A stretch of 64,000 bases of DNA, taken from contig DASVXH010000083.1 in NCBI GenBank assembly GCA_036392795.1, positions 1 through 64,000 on the forward strand. Direction: 5' to 3'. This document shows positions 32,912-40,980 of the stretch, in pieces. Each line of letters opens with the position of its first letter. Positions within the stretch are counted from its first letter, which is position 1. The stretch comes from JARIHD01 sp036392795 (GTDB taxonomy: Bacteria > Patescibacteriota > Saccharimonadia > Saccharimonadales > UBA4665). A program made the translations under genes and the position numbers. A model generated the notes under the pieces. It was given only the letters and a program-made list of their open reading frames with translations. It had not been told where the DNA came from and ran no database searches.

Positions 32912-33856
32912 ATGAGTAAAACACCACAAGAAAAACGCATTATAAAACGCCAGCAACTTATCGAGCGCACGTCGGTTGCTTTAGGTATCTCTAATGACGA
33001 AGCTGCGGCATTGCTACGGACCGAACGCCACCAGAGCGTGCGGATAAATACGCTTAGTCCACCCGCAGAGATGCCTGGTTGGCTTGGTAAAAATCTTGTC
33101 TGGTCTACTGAAGGCTACGAATTGAAGCTACCCGTGGCAGATATTCGCGATAGCGAACCAGTTATGTCAGGACAGGTTTTCATCCAAAACGCAGCCAGCT
33201 GGCTGCCGATCATCGCCCTCGATCCCCGACCGGAAGAAGTAATTTTGGATGTCTGCGCCGCACCGGGCGGTAAAACAAGCCACGTTGCTGCTCGAACCAA
33301 TAATCGGGCTGTTATTTGGGCGAACGATAATTCACGCGCTCGACTAGCAAAACTGCAAGCAAATATGGCCCGACTAACTGCAAAAGTGACAAATTACACG
33401 CTCTTCGACGCCACACAGCTGGCACGCAAGCTGGACGGACAGCAATTCGATAAAATTCTATTGGACGCACCTTGTAGCGGCGAGGGTATGATGAATTTAA
33501 AAAACGACAAAGATTTTAATACCTGGTCTGTCGCCCATATTAAGCGTTTGCAGCAACTCCAAAAACGCATTTTGTCACAGGCTTGGCAGCTTTTAAGACC
33601 AGGCGGTACCCTAGTCTACAGTACCTGCACTATAGCACCAGAAGAAAACGAGGCCGTTATCGACTACCTTCTGCGCTCACGCGAAGACGTTCGGATTCAG
33701 CCGTTCGACTTAGACCTTCCCAATAGGGTACCTCCTGTACAAGAATGGAATGGCCGCAAGTTTAGCGCCGAAACACAAAAATGCATGCGTCTTAAGCCCA
33801 GTCAAACCATCGAAGCGTTTTTCGTATGCAAATTAAAGAAAAACGGTACACTGTAG
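32912..33856 (+). CDS. RNA m5C methyltransferase (NOL1/NOP2/Sun family, RsmB/RsmF-like)
   Basis: SAM-dependent enzyme forming 5-methylcytosine in rRNA or tRNA. Motif I is DVCAAPGGKTSH from Asp113. The two catalytic cysteines are Cys188 in DAPCSGEG and Cys239 in YSTCT. The 314 residues match the catalytic core; no NusB-like N-terminal domain (RsmB) and no long C-terminal PUA extension (RsmF) are visible, so the exact target base is open. Confidence 0.88.
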   Translation: MSKTPQEKRIIKRQQLIERTSVALGISNDEAAALLRTERHQSVRINTLSPPAEMPGWLGKNLVWSTEGYELKLPVADIRDSEPVMSGQVFIQNAASWLPIIALDPRPEEVILDVCAAPGGKTSHVAARTNNRAVIWANDNSRARLAKLQANMARLTAKVTNYTLFDATQLARKLDGQQFDKILLDAPCSGEGMMNLKNDKDFNTWSVAHIKRLQQLQKRILSQAWQLLRPGGTLVYSTCTIAPEENEAVIDYLLRSREDVRIQPFDLDLPNRVPPVQEWNGRKFSAETQKCMRLKPSQTIEAFFVCKLKKNGTL

Positions 33857-33902
33857 TATTTATTCTAGCGAATTATTAAAGAGTCATGGTATTATGCAGT
33901 TT

Positions 33903-33989
33903 GTGAAACAAATTCGTCCACTCATAGCATCTTATTTCTTTTGGTTTACCACCCGATGCAGTGGCGGTTTGTTCCGTGTGTTTGCCTAA
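33903..33989 (+). CDS. Putative leader peptide, 28 aa, containing Trp14
   Basis: GTG-started, predicted leaderless. The peptide has a YFFWF run at residues 11-15 and ends at TAA 33987-33989, between the two alternative RNA stems. The ATG at 33894 overlaps the -10 box and would not be transcribed. It has no credible role as a protein; see the attenuator entry. Confidence 0.45.
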   Translation: MKQIRPLIASYFFWFTTRCSGGLFRVFA

Positions 33990-34022
33990 AGAAACAAGCC
34001 AGGAAAAGCGAAAATACCGAAG

Positions 34023-34051
34023 AAACCGCCACCCAAAAAAGGCGGTTTTTT
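34023..34051 (+). terminator. Intrinsic terminator inside the trpS leader
   Basis: AAACCGCC (34023-34030), loop ACCCAAAAAA, GGCGGTTT (34041-34048), with six T residues at 34046-34051. It could also serve simply as the terminator of the methyltransferase gene. Confidence 0.85.
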
Positions 34052-34083
34052 ACATGCTTAACGATGTTGAAAAGGAGACAAAT

Positions 34084-34371
34084 ATGAACACCGAAGTGAT
34101 TAACGATCAAAAAATGCAAGAGACAGTAGAAATTTCTCTGGCCCTTCCACCGCAATACCCGCCACCTGAGCAACAGCCAGCACCCAAAAGGGCGGAAGTA
34201 CTTTCGCCAGAGCAAATGCGCCTCTTAGCGCGGACAGCTACAGCCCAGGCGATTGCGGCCGTAAAGGCCGGAGAATGTTTTGATGTCCGGGCACTCGATC
34301 CGCGGGACATTGGGCCCGAAACCTGTACCCTTATAAGACAAATAATCAAGTATGGATGTATAATAGAGTAA
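34084..34371 (+). CDS. Hypothetical protein, 95 aa, upstream of trpS
   Basis: Not recognised. It starts at an ATG with AAAGGAG 8 nt upstream; a longer GTG-started frame from 33961 would run through the terminator and is rejected. A Pro/Gln-rich stretch (residues 20-35) is followed by a helical region and a C-terminal part with two Cys. It ends 1 nt before trpS, and the trpS -10 box lies within its last codons, so it may share transcripts with trpS. Confidence 0.6.
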   Translation: MNTEVINDQKMQETVEISLALPPQYPPPEQQPAPKRAEVLSPEQMRLLARTATAQAIAAVKAGECFDVRALDPRDIGPETCTLIRQIIKYGCIIE

Positions 34372-34372
34372 T

Positions 34373-35404
34373 ATGAATAAACCAGTAGTTTTAACTGGCC
34401 TGCGGGCCAATAACGATTTGCATATTGGCAATTATTTTGGTGCCTTGCTGCCGATGATAGATATGGCGCGGTCACGATCAGCCGAATATCAGATCAATCT
34501 GTTTGTACCCGACCTGCATAGCTTTACCACCCCAATCGATCATTCGCAGTTTCATGAGCAAATTAAACAAAATGTGCGCGTATATGTCGCGGCCGGCTTG
34601 CCCTTGGACAATAAAAATATCCACGTATATCGGCAAAGCTATATTTCGCCACACAGCGAGCTAACCTGGATTCTCGACTGTTTTACCGGTTTCGGCGAGA
34701 TGAGCCGTATGACCCAGTTCAAAGATAAATCTGCAAAGTTAGGCGATGAGCGCATTAGTGTAGGCCTCTTTAATTATCCCGTCTTAATGGCTGCTGACAT
34801 TTTGCTATACAATGCCAGCTATATACCTGTCGGCGACGACCAAACCCAGCATCTAGAGTTTACGCGCGACATCGCAGAGCGCTTCAATAATCAGTTTGGC
34901 GACATCTTTACCGTTCCAGTATCCGTTCCAAAACAACACGCCTTCTTTGGCAAAGATCAAGGCCTGCGAATACGCGACCTGGTAGATCCTAGCAAAAAAA
35001 TGAGCAAGAGTGATGACACCGGCAAAGGAGTGATTTTTCTGAGTGACGAGCCGGTTGTAGCTGCCAAAAAAATTATGAGCGCTACGACGGATAGTTACGG
35101 GGAAATTAAATACGATTTAGTGAATCGTCCGGGCATAACCAATTTACTGCAGATTCTGGCACTTCTATCGGCACGTCCACAAGAAAAAGTAAATGCCGAG
35201 TGGGAAGGCAAATCCAGTTACGGCGATCTGAAAAAAGCAGTTGCCGAGATCGTGTCGAGCTTTTTGACCGAATTTCAATCACGCTTGGCAGCGGTAGACG
35301 ATGACATTCTGAACAAAAAACTACAAGACAGCGAATCCGCGATGCGCGAAATCGCAGGCGCCACTCTGCTTCGTGCCCAAAAAGCCGTGGGCCTACGCAG
35401 GTAG
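34373..35404 (+). CDS. trpS: Tryptophanyl-tRNA synthetase
   Basis: Class I synthetase charging tRNA-Trp, 343 residues. The HIGH signature is HIGN at 17-20 and KMSKS is complete at 209-213. The GDDQTQHLEFTRDIAERFN segment is diagnostic of TrpRS. A TATAAT (34359-34364) ends 8 nt before the ATG, giving a likely leaderless local promoter in addition to read-through from the attenuated promoter at 33890. Confidence 0.97.
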   Translation: MNKPVVLTGLRANNDLHIGNYFGALLPMIDMARSRSAEYQINLFVPDLHSFTTPIDHSQFHEQIKQNVRVYVAAGLPLDNKNIHVYRQSYISPHSELTWILDCFTGFGEMSRMTQFKDKSAKLGDERISVGLFNYPVLMAADILLYNASYIPVGDDQTQHLEFTRDIAERFNNQFGDIFTVPVSVPKQHAFFGKDQGLRIRDLVDPSKKMSKSDDTGKGVIFLSDEPVVAAKKIMSATTDSYGEIKYDLVNRPGITNLLQILALLSARPQEKVNAEWEGKSSYGDLKKAVAEIVSSFLTEFQSRLAAVDDDILNKKLQDSESAMREIAGATLLRAQKAVGLRR

Positions 35405-35409
35405 AAATC

Positions 35410-36873
35410 ATGAAAAAAGTTCCATTTTATGGCAATCGTGAGGACAATTTGCATTGCGCGGTAGCCATTTACCGCATGCTATTTGATTACTTTTTGGATC
35501 GCAAAATCAGCTGGGAAGACATGGAAAAAATGTCGGGATTCAAACCCGGAAAAGCCGCCTGGACCGTCACCATTTGGGAGCGGATGAGCAAACAGGGTTT
35601 TGATATTCGGATGATCGAGCCTTTTGACTATGCGCGTTACGAAAAAGAGGGGAAGCCCTATCTGCAAACCTACCTCAGCAAGGCCGAATATGAGTGGCAG
35701 ACTAAAAACAGCAACATTCTAGAAATCCGGCAGTACATCAGCTCATTCCTAGAAGTACAAACGGTCGAACATCGGCGGGCCACTTTACAGGATGTTGACG
35801 ACATGCTAAACGATGGGCGATTGGTTTTTATGACGCTTAATTCTAAAATTCTAAATGATAAACCCGGTTTTGCGTCGCACGCAGTGCTGGTCATCGACAA
35901 GGACGACGATAATTACATTATGCACGATCCGGGTCTACCGCCTGCGCCATACCGCCGTGTCTCTGCCGAAAAACTATGGCAAGCCATGGGTGCAGAGCAG
36001 ACAACATCCGAAGTAACGGGTATCAAATTCAGGCCTCGACCCTTACGCGCAGACCAAGTTCTAGCCAATCAATATCCCTTGTATTCACGTGCGGCATTGG
36101 CAAAGCTTTTCGAAAAGGGATTAGTCAAGCATGATGGTAAAACACTAAAACCGGGAGCCAGGGTTCTATCAAATGTCGTTCTGGATGCCGATCTGAGTTC
36201 ATTGCAGGTCTCGGACAAAACCATCGATTTACCCGTGTTGTACGAAGACGACAATATTCTGGTCATCAACAAACCGGCCGGCGTATTAGCACACACCCAA
36301 GGCGCTTTTAATCCCGAAGCAACGGTTGCCACCTTTTTGCGTAAGCACGTCACCGAGCTGACGGGAGAACGCGCAGGCATCGTACATAGGCTGGATCGTC
36401 CCACGAGCGGTGTAATGGTGTGTGCCAAAAACCCTAAGGCCATGGCTTTTTTACAAAAACAATTCGCCGACCGCACGGTGCAAAAAACCTACGGCGCCAT
36501 CGTAGAAGGGCACCTGAAACAGCTTGAAGCTGTAATTGATATGCCCATCGAACGCAATCCCAAGGCTCCGGCCACGTTCCGAGTCGGCCCCAATGGCAAA
36601 TCAGCCACGACACACTACAAAGTTATAGAACAAAACGACCACGCCAGCTTGCTGGAACTCAAGCCAAAAACCGGCCGCACCCACCAGCTGCGCGTGCATT
36701 TGCATCAGCTTGGTCATCCTATAATTGGCGACCCCCTGTACGGCAAAGGCAAATACGGTGACCGGCTATATCTGCATGCCCACACCCTGGAGATAGTATT
36801 GCCCGAAACTGGTGAGCGTAAAATATTTACTGCGCCATTGCCTACAGAATTTAGTGACTATATGGAGCATTAA
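35410..36873 (+). CDS. Fusion of C39-like peptidase domain with S4/RluA pseudouridine synthase
   Basis: 487 residues in two parts. Residues 1-200 resemble the peptidase C39-like fold: Cys16 in DNLHCA, His157 in ASHAVLVID and Asp173 in HDPG form a plausible Cys-His-Asp triad, and the MTLNS.IL..KPGFASHAV pattern is typical. Residues about 212-487 form an RluA-type pseudouridine synthase: an S4 RNA-binding segment (YSRAALAKLFEKGLV), then the catalytic motif HRLDRPTSG with Asp329, and KTGRTHQLRVHL. The frame is uninterrupted across the junction. RluA enzymes modify rRNA or tRNA uridines; the job of the N-terminal domain is unknown. It follows trpS by 5 nt and is overlapped by holB. Confidence 0.82.
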   Translation: MKKVPFYGNREDNLHCAVAIYRMLFDYFLDRKISWEDMEKMSGFKPGKAAWTVTIWERMSKQGFDIRMIEPFDYARYEKEGKPYLQTYLSKAEYEWQTKNSNILEIRQYISSFLEVQTVEHRRATLQDVDDMLNDGRLVFMTLNSKILNDKPGFASHAVLVIDKDDDNYIMHDPGLPPAPYRRVSAEKLWQAMGAEQTTSEVTGIKFRPRPLRADQVLANQYPLYSRAALAKLFEKGLVKHDGKTLKPGARVLSNVVLDADLSSLQVSDKTIDLPVLYEDDNILVINKPAGVLAHTQGAFNPEATVATFLRKHVTELTGERAGIVHRLDRPTSGVMVCAKNPKAMAFLQKQFADRTVQKTYGAIVEGHLKQLEAVIDMPIERNPKAPATFRVGPNGKSATTHYKVIEQNDHASLLELKPKTGRTHQLRVHLHQLGHPIIGDPLYGKGKYGDRLYLHAHTLEIVLPETGERKIFTAPLPTEFSDYMEH

Positions 36874-37751
36874 TGGACAGTCGTCTTGTAGTACATCCGC
36901 TCACAAAACAGCATGTCGCACAATTTCTAAAGACACCCGTGCACGCTTTGATGATCGTTGGTTCGGACGGTATAGGTAAGGGCGCCATTGCGGCTGCAAT
37001 AGCTGCTGCCGTACTGCAGGTTGATCCGGAGAAGCTAGATCAATACCCCTACTTTAAGCGATCGCTGCCTGACGAAAAAGCAACGACATCCATAGAGACT
37101 ATCCGGGGTTTGCAACGCTTTTTACAACTACGCACAACTGGGCAAGGGAGAATACGCCGCATCATCATCTTGGAACATGCCGGAACAATGACAACCGAAG
37201 CACAAAATGCCTTCTTGAAAGTGCTAGAAGAGCCGCCAACCGATACCCTCATTATCCTGACGGCCGATAGTCAGCGCGCCGTTTTGCCTACAATTTTGTC
37301 GAGAGTCCAGATCATGACTATCGCGACGCCTACCGAAGAAGCCATCCGCGCACACTTTTCCTCACTCGGCAGGGAAGCGGCAGCCATTACACAAAGTTAT
37401 TTTTTGAGCGGCGGCCTTCCCGGCCTAATGCACGCGCTTTTGCATGAAGAATCCGATCACCCATTACTGGCCGGCGTCGCCCAGGCAAAGGCGCTACTAC
37501 AGAACCCACTGTTTGAACGTTTGGCGCTTGTAGAAAGTATGGTCAAGCAAAAAGGCCAAGTCATCTCGACGCTCGAAGCATTACAGCATATTGCCCAAAC
37601 CGGCCTCAACCAAGCAACAGACAAACAGGATCAGGCCAAAATAAAACAATGGCACCATGTGCTGAAACTGGCAACTGAAGCCCTCCAGGCACTTGCGGCC
37701 AATGCTAATACCAAGTTGACTTTGTCAAATTTGGCCCTACGCCTTAATTAA
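36873..37751 (+). CDS. holB: DNA polymerase III delta-prime-like clamp-loader subunit
   Basis: AAA+ protein of 292 residues. The P-loop region is GSDGIGKG (30-37), with Gly in place of the usual Thr/Ser after the Lys, so ATP hydrolysis is doubtful, as for delta-prime. AQNAFLKVLEEPP and the TILSRVQ (SRC-like) motif are clamp-loader hallmarks. The zinc-binding Cys cluster of typical delta-prime is absent. Its ATG overlaps the preceding stop. Confidence 0.85.
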   Translation: MDSRLVVHPLTKQHVAQFLKTPVHALMIVGSDGIGKGAIAAAIAAAVLQVDPEKLDQYPYFKRSLPDEKATTSIETIRGLQRFLQLRTTGQGRIRRIIILEHAGTMTTEAQNAFLKVLEEPPTDTLIILTADSQRAVLPTILSRVQIMTIATPTEEAIRAHFSSLGREAAAITQSYFLSGGLPGLMHALLHEESDHPLLAGVAQAKALLQNPLFERLALVESMVKQKGQVISTLEALQHIAQTGLNQATDKQDQAKIKQWHHVLKLATEALQALAANANTKLTLSNLALRLN

Positions 37752-37871
37752 CCTAGCCATAGAGGCTCATCAAAGAAACAGTCATAATTTTTCTTAACTT
37801 TACCAATTTTGTTTTGGCTTGAACATTTAAAGCTAGGGATTCAACAATCTCTGCTATAATGTTTGAAGCAT

Positions 37872-38525
37872 ATGTTTGAGCTAGTAATTGTTGCCGCCTT
37901 TGGTCTACTCGCGTTCCATAACACCAAGATTCACGAAGATGAATTCGCCACCGCATCGCGCAAGATCGGCGATCGTCTGGGTAAGTTGTGGGATATCGCG
38001 CATCAAGGCATGCGTGAAAATCGCTTTTTACGTGCTGAAAAAGCCTTGCTAACTATTCTAAAAATAGACGAACGAAACGCTGCCGCCTACAACCGTCTGG
38101 GCATTTTGTATGCCAAACAAAAAGAATACCGCGATGCTATAGATTGTTTTGAAATCGCCAGTAGCATCGAAGCCACGCCGTCCAGCTTGCACAACCTTGG
38201 CCTTATATACTACGAAACCGAAAACTACCAAAAGGCCGGCATTGCCTTTGAGCAGGCACTGAAATTGGAAGATTCCTTGGCGGCCCGTCACGTTGCTTAC
38301 GCAAAAGTTCAAGAAAAACTAGGCAACGAAAAGCTCATGTTCCAAGCACTAGAAAAAGCCGTAGAATTAGAACCCAATAAGGAAACTCTATCACTACTAC
38401 ACAAGGCCTACATTGACCGCAGTATGCAAGAGGATGCCGATAAAATCGAACAGCGCCTAAAAAAACTCATTATCCCGGCCGGCAAACCAAAACGCATGAT
38501 GCGTCCAAAACGAGTAGTTGTCTAA
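37872..38525 (+). CDS. Membrane-anchored TPR protein
   Basis: Residues 1-17 are hydrophobic and may anchor the protein; from about residue 45 on there are four or five tetratricopeptide repeats (AYNRLGILYAKQKEYRDAIDCFE is the clearest). The C-terminus is strongly basic. TPRs mediate protein-protein contacts, and the partner is unknown. A TGC-TATAAT extended -10 (37852-37860) lies 11 nt before the ATG. An in-frame TTG at 37863 lies too close to the -10. Confidence 0.8.
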   Translation: MFELVIVAAFGLLAFHNTKIHEDEFATASRKIGDRLGKLWDIAHQGMRENRFLRAEKALLTILKIDERNAAAYNRLGILYAKQKEYRDAIDCFEIASSIEATPSSLHNLGLIYYETENYQKAGIAFEQALKLEDSLAARHVAYAKVQEKLGNEKLMFQALEKAVELEPNKETLSLLHKAYIDRSMQEDADKIEQRLKKLIIPAGKPKRMMRPKRVVV

Positions 38526-38534
38526 AACCGTTTA

Positions 38535-38543
38535 TGGTATCAT
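38535..38543 (+). promoter_or_regulatory. Leaderless promoter, gene at 38550
   Basis: TGG-TATCAT at 38535-38543 ends exactly 6 nt before the ATG. Confidence 0.6.
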
Positions 38544-38549
38544 CCCTTA

Positions 38550-39041
38550 ATGCCATTAATTCACATTCGCAACATTAATCAGGACCTTAGCGTTCCTTAT
38601 CCACTTCTTGATGAAAAATATCGTGTAATGAACACCCTTGCTGATCAGTTGCACGGTGTAAAAGCAGAAATGCGCATTTTGCCGCCCGGCTTTGATGGCG
38701 ATGTTACGCCCCATTACTGGCGAACCCTCGGCAATATGAGTTGTTTCATGGTAAAGGTTGCTCCTGAGGGCGAGCCAGAGAGAGCCGACGTTCGTATTTT
38801 AAGTGACTACAAATGGATTACCGATGAATTACCGCCCAATCAGCCCATCCCCGGCGTCGAGAGCCCTTTTGATGCGACAAAATTACCCGAAGTGGGTTCT
38901 ATCGACGAAGAGGATCCAATTTTGATAATAGGCAGCATCACCATTGATCAGCGAATCTTGCGGATAGGCGGCGTCGTAGTACTTGGGGCCCCCGATCTTG
39001 TTCCAGCACTCACACACAAACTCCCCCTCGTTAGCCAATAA
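38550..39041 (+). CDS. Hypothetical protein, 163 aa
   Basis: Not recognised. A soluble, acidic, strand-rich protein with a Gly/Val-rich C-terminal part (IIGSITIDQRILRIGGVVVLG). No signal peptide or membrane helix. Predicted leaderless. It precedes the tRNA-Thr/tRNA-Tyr unit on the same strand; the tRNA promoter lies just after its stop. Confidence 0.6.
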   Translation: MPLIHIRNINQDLSVPYPLLDEKYRVMNTLADQLHGVKAEMRILPPGFDGDVTPHYWRTLGNMSCFMVKVAPEGEPERADVRILSDYKWITDELPPNQPIPGVESPFDATKLPEVGSIDEEDPILIIGSITIDQRILRIGGVVVLGAPDLVPALTHKLPLVSQ

Positions 39042-39054
39042 AGCACCAAAAAGA

Positions 39055-39083
39055 TTGCCCAAAACGCTGTATTCTGATAGAAT
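39055..39083 (+). promoter_or_regulatory. tRNA operon promoter
   Basis: TTGCCC (39055-39060), a 17-nt spacer and TAGAAT (39078-39083), with TGA directly before the -10. Confidence 0.6.
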
Positions 39084-39109
39084 TACATCTGTTACAGAGT
39101 CGTAGCGTT

Positions 39110-39185
39110 GCCGACATAGCTCAGTGGCTAGAGCGGCTGTTTTGTAAACAGCGGGTCGTGGGTTCGAATCCCTCTGTCGGCTCCA
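39110..39185 (+). tRNA. tRNA-Thr (anticodon UGU)
   Basis: A full cloverleaf: acceptor GCCGACA with TGTCGGC, D arm GCTC/GAGC, anticodon arm GCTGT-TTTGTAA-ACAGC with TGT at the anticodon, and T arm with TTCGAAT. The CCA end is encoded. Confidence 0.96.
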
Positions 39186-39240
39186 TATATCACCACCTTC
39201 GGCTAGTCCGGACGGGAAATGATATAATAACAAATACCGC

Positions 39241-39325
39241 GCAGGGTTAGTGAAGCGGTCAAACACAGCTGACTGTAAATCAGCCCTCTCCGAGTTCGGG
39301 GGTTCGAATCCCTCACCCTGCACCA
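39241..39325 (+). tRNA. tRNA-Tyr (anticodon GUA)
   Basis: 85-nt class II tRNA: acceptor GCAGGGT with ACCCTGC, anticodon stem GCTGA/TCAGC around CTGTAAA (GTA anticodon), long variable arm and TTCGAAT T loop. CCA is encoded. It lies 55 nt after tRNA-Thr and is probably cotranscribed. Confidence 0.95.
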
Positions 39326-39327
39326 CG

Positions 39328-39359
39328 TAAAAACACTCATCAAATGATGGGTGTTTTTG
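39328..39359 (+). terminator. Terminator of the tRNA-Thr/Tyr unit
   Basis: AAAAACACTCATC pairs with GATGGGTGTTTTT around AAAT. It is followed at once by the TATAGT -10 of the next gene. Confidence 0.88.
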
Positions 39360-39372
39360 TTATAGTGAAGAT

Positions 39373-39765
39373 ATGCCTAGGTTCAAACTCTCTAAATTGG
39401 TTCGGGATAAAATTGTCGATCATCAAATAAAATCAGGTGCAAAGCCATCGTTTCGTAAACTCGATCCGCTAGAGCATAAGCAAGAGCTCATAAACAAAAT
39501 CATCGAAGAAGCACAGGAAATTCTACACTCCGATAGCGGACAAGTAGCCGCCGAAATTGCAGATGTTCAGCAAGCACTCGACGACCTGAAAGAGCTTTGC
39601 GGGCTGACAGATGATGAAATCATGGCGGCACAAAAAGAAAAGAACGATAAAAATGGCGCTTTTAAACAGGGATATTTTATTGATCACATCGAAATCGATG
39701 AAAAGGACAAGTGGACTGCATACTACCGCGAAAATGCCGATCGCTATCCAGAGGTAATGCCATAG
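39373..39765 (+). CDS. MazG-like NTP pyrophosphohydrolase
   Basis: All-alpha NTP pyrophosphatase superfamily, expected to hydrolyse (d)NTPs to NMP and PPi, probably for pool cleaning. The metal-binding pattern is visible as E45-E46-x-x-E49 and E61-x-x-D64. KLVRDKI near the start is typical of the phosphoribosyl-ATP pyrophosphohydrolase-like subgroup. 130 residues. TGT-TATAGT (39358-39366) ends exactly 6 nt before the ATG, so leaderless. Confidence 0.85.
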   Translation: MPRFKLSKLVRDKIVDHQIKSGAKPSFRKLDPLEHKQELINKIIEEAQEILHSDSGQVAAEIADVQQALDDLKELCGLTDDEIMAAQKEKNDKNGAFKQGYFIDHIEIDEKDKWTAYYRENADRYPEVMP

Positions 39766-39804
39766 ATTCACATTAAGCAGGAACGGCAACAAGTGGCAGG
39801 CCGA

Positions 39805-39833
39805 TTGACAATCAAATACATCTATTTTATTAT
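39805..39833 (+). promoter_or_regulatory. Consensus leaderless promoter, gene at 39840
   Basis: TTGACA (39805-39810), exactly 17 nt, TATTAT (39828-39833), then 6 nt to the ATG. This is the clearest leaderless promoter in the window. Confidence 0.8.
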
Positions 39834-39839
39834 TGTCCG

Positions 39840-40127
39840 ATGAGCAAAAAATTACTGGTGCCTATTTTGACCAATGATTATCCGGGAGAGGCAGCGACGC
39901 TAAGCGTGATCTGTTTCTCTGACGGCACCGTGTTTAAGGAAGTTCGGTGCGATACAGATATACTAGTAGCACCTGCGCGCGTTATTACCGACATGACCGG
40001 GCAAAACTTTCCGGAATCAACTCCGAGCAGTGATAGTCCTTTTTCGGATTTTGTGGGCAGGGTGGTGCTCGCTTATTATCACGAGCATGGCGCCTTTCCT
40101 TCGTTCTTTGGTGACCGGGCCAGCTAG
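39840..40127 (+). CDS. Hypothetical protein, 95 aa
   Basis: Not recognised. A small acidic soluble protein with a strand-rich N-terminal half and a helix near the C-terminus. It is translated from a predicted leaderless mRNA and lies 6 nt before a HAD-like gene, so the two probably form an operon. Confidence 0.65.
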   Translation: MSKKLLVPILTNDYPGEAATLSVICFSDGTVFKEVRCDTDILVAPARVITDMTGQNFPESTPSSDSPFSDFVGRVVLAYYHEHGAFPSFFGDRAS

Positions 40128-40133
40128 CCAGAC

Positions 40134-40766
40134 ATGAACGAATTCGTTCTGTACGTAGATTTCGACTCGACATTATACGATGCCAAACGATTCGGACAGG
40201 ATCTATTTGAAGTAATTGCAAAGCAGGCCGACGTGTCCAGCCGGAACGTGGCAGCCACGGTAGAGTCGTTTTTTACCCATCCGCAGCTTGGCGGTTATGA
40301 CTTTGTGGGGCATATTACTTCTTTTGGACTGGACGCCAAAATAATGTGGAGGCAATTGGAAGAGCTTCTGGCGAAAAACAACTATCTCTACCAAGATAGC
40401 AGCGACTTCATTCGGACTGTTCGGCATTACGGCTATCGCCCAAAGATTTTATCTTTCGGCGATGAGCGCTTCCAGAAACTTAAAATCCTTAGCGTTATAC
40501 CCCTTTTAACCGGTGCCAATTCATCATCACTCGATGTTATTGTTATCGACCACAAAAAAGCCGATTATATCCGCGCTCATACCCCCGGCCAAGTCGGCGT
40601 GCTCATAGATGACGTACCGAATCAGAAATTACCTGCCGGGTTCACTGAAATTAACATAGACCGTCGTTTAAAACTTTCCAATCCCGTCAAAAATAAAGAT
40701 GGCTATCAGATCAGCACTCTTGCGCAAGCGCATCACATTCTTGCTCAACTCACCAAATCTTTTTAA
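40134..40766 (+). CDS. HAD-superfamily hydrolase
   Basis: Phosphatase-like Rossmann-type fold. Motif I is DFDST with Asp9 (nucleophile) and Asp11, followed by a helical cap; KILSFGDE fits motif II, and VLIDDVPNQ carries the motif IV Asp pair. 210 residues, with a substrate that cannot be read. It has no Shine-Dalgarno motif and probably relies on reinitiation after the upstream gene. Confidence 0.75.
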   Translation: MNEFVLYVDFDSTLYDAKRFGQDLFEVIAKQADVSSRNVAATVESFFTHPQLGGYDFVGHITSFGLDAKIMWRQLEELLAKNNYLYQDSSDFIRTVRHYGYRPKILSFGDERFQKLKILSVIPLLTGANSSSLDVIVIDHKKADYIRAHTPGQVGVLIDDVPNQKLPAGFTEINIDRRLKLSNPVKNKDGYQISTLAQAHHILAQLTKSF

Positions 40767-40852
40767 TCTAATACAGAAGTGCCTTCAGCACGTTAGATCG
40801 TATTACATCTGGTCAAAATGACATTTATTTGTTACAATCACTACTGATTTAC

Positions 40853-40927
<75 letters not shown>

Positions 40928-40980
40928 TGAATGAAAATACGGGTCCGCTGGCAGCGGGCCATTTATATTAGAATCAAAGT

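Larger units (their letters stand above)
33890..34051 (+). promoter_or_regulatory. Candidate Trp-responsive transcription attenuator
   Basis: A TGG-TATTAT extended -10 (33887-33895) is followed 7 nt later by a GTG-started 28-codon frame holding one Trp codon (33942-33944). GTGGCGGTTT (33961-33970) is perfectly complementary to AAACCGCCAC (34023-34032). The same AAACCGCC also forms an intrinsic terminator with GGCGGTTT (34041-34048) and a T run. The two stems exclude each other. A ribosome stalled at the Trp codon would leave 33961-33970 free to form the antiterminator; one running to the stop at 33987 would mask it. Downstream lie a small gene and trpS. Inference from geometry only; the single Trp codon sits among Phe and Tyr codons. 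Confidence 0.5.

Noticed and set aside
32406..32915. A 169-codon plus-strand frame overlapping the minus-strand gene at 32283-32822.
   Set aside because: It has no Shine-Dalgarno or leaderless promoter, its translation looks like an antisense frame, and it overlaps the start of the methyltransferase gene; the minus-strand frame has GGGGAG before its ATG.
33961..34083. A GTG start that would extend the 95-residue gene upstream of trpS by 41 codons.
   Set aside because: It would translate through the attenuator/terminator hairpins; ATG 34084 has a well-spaced AAAGGAG.
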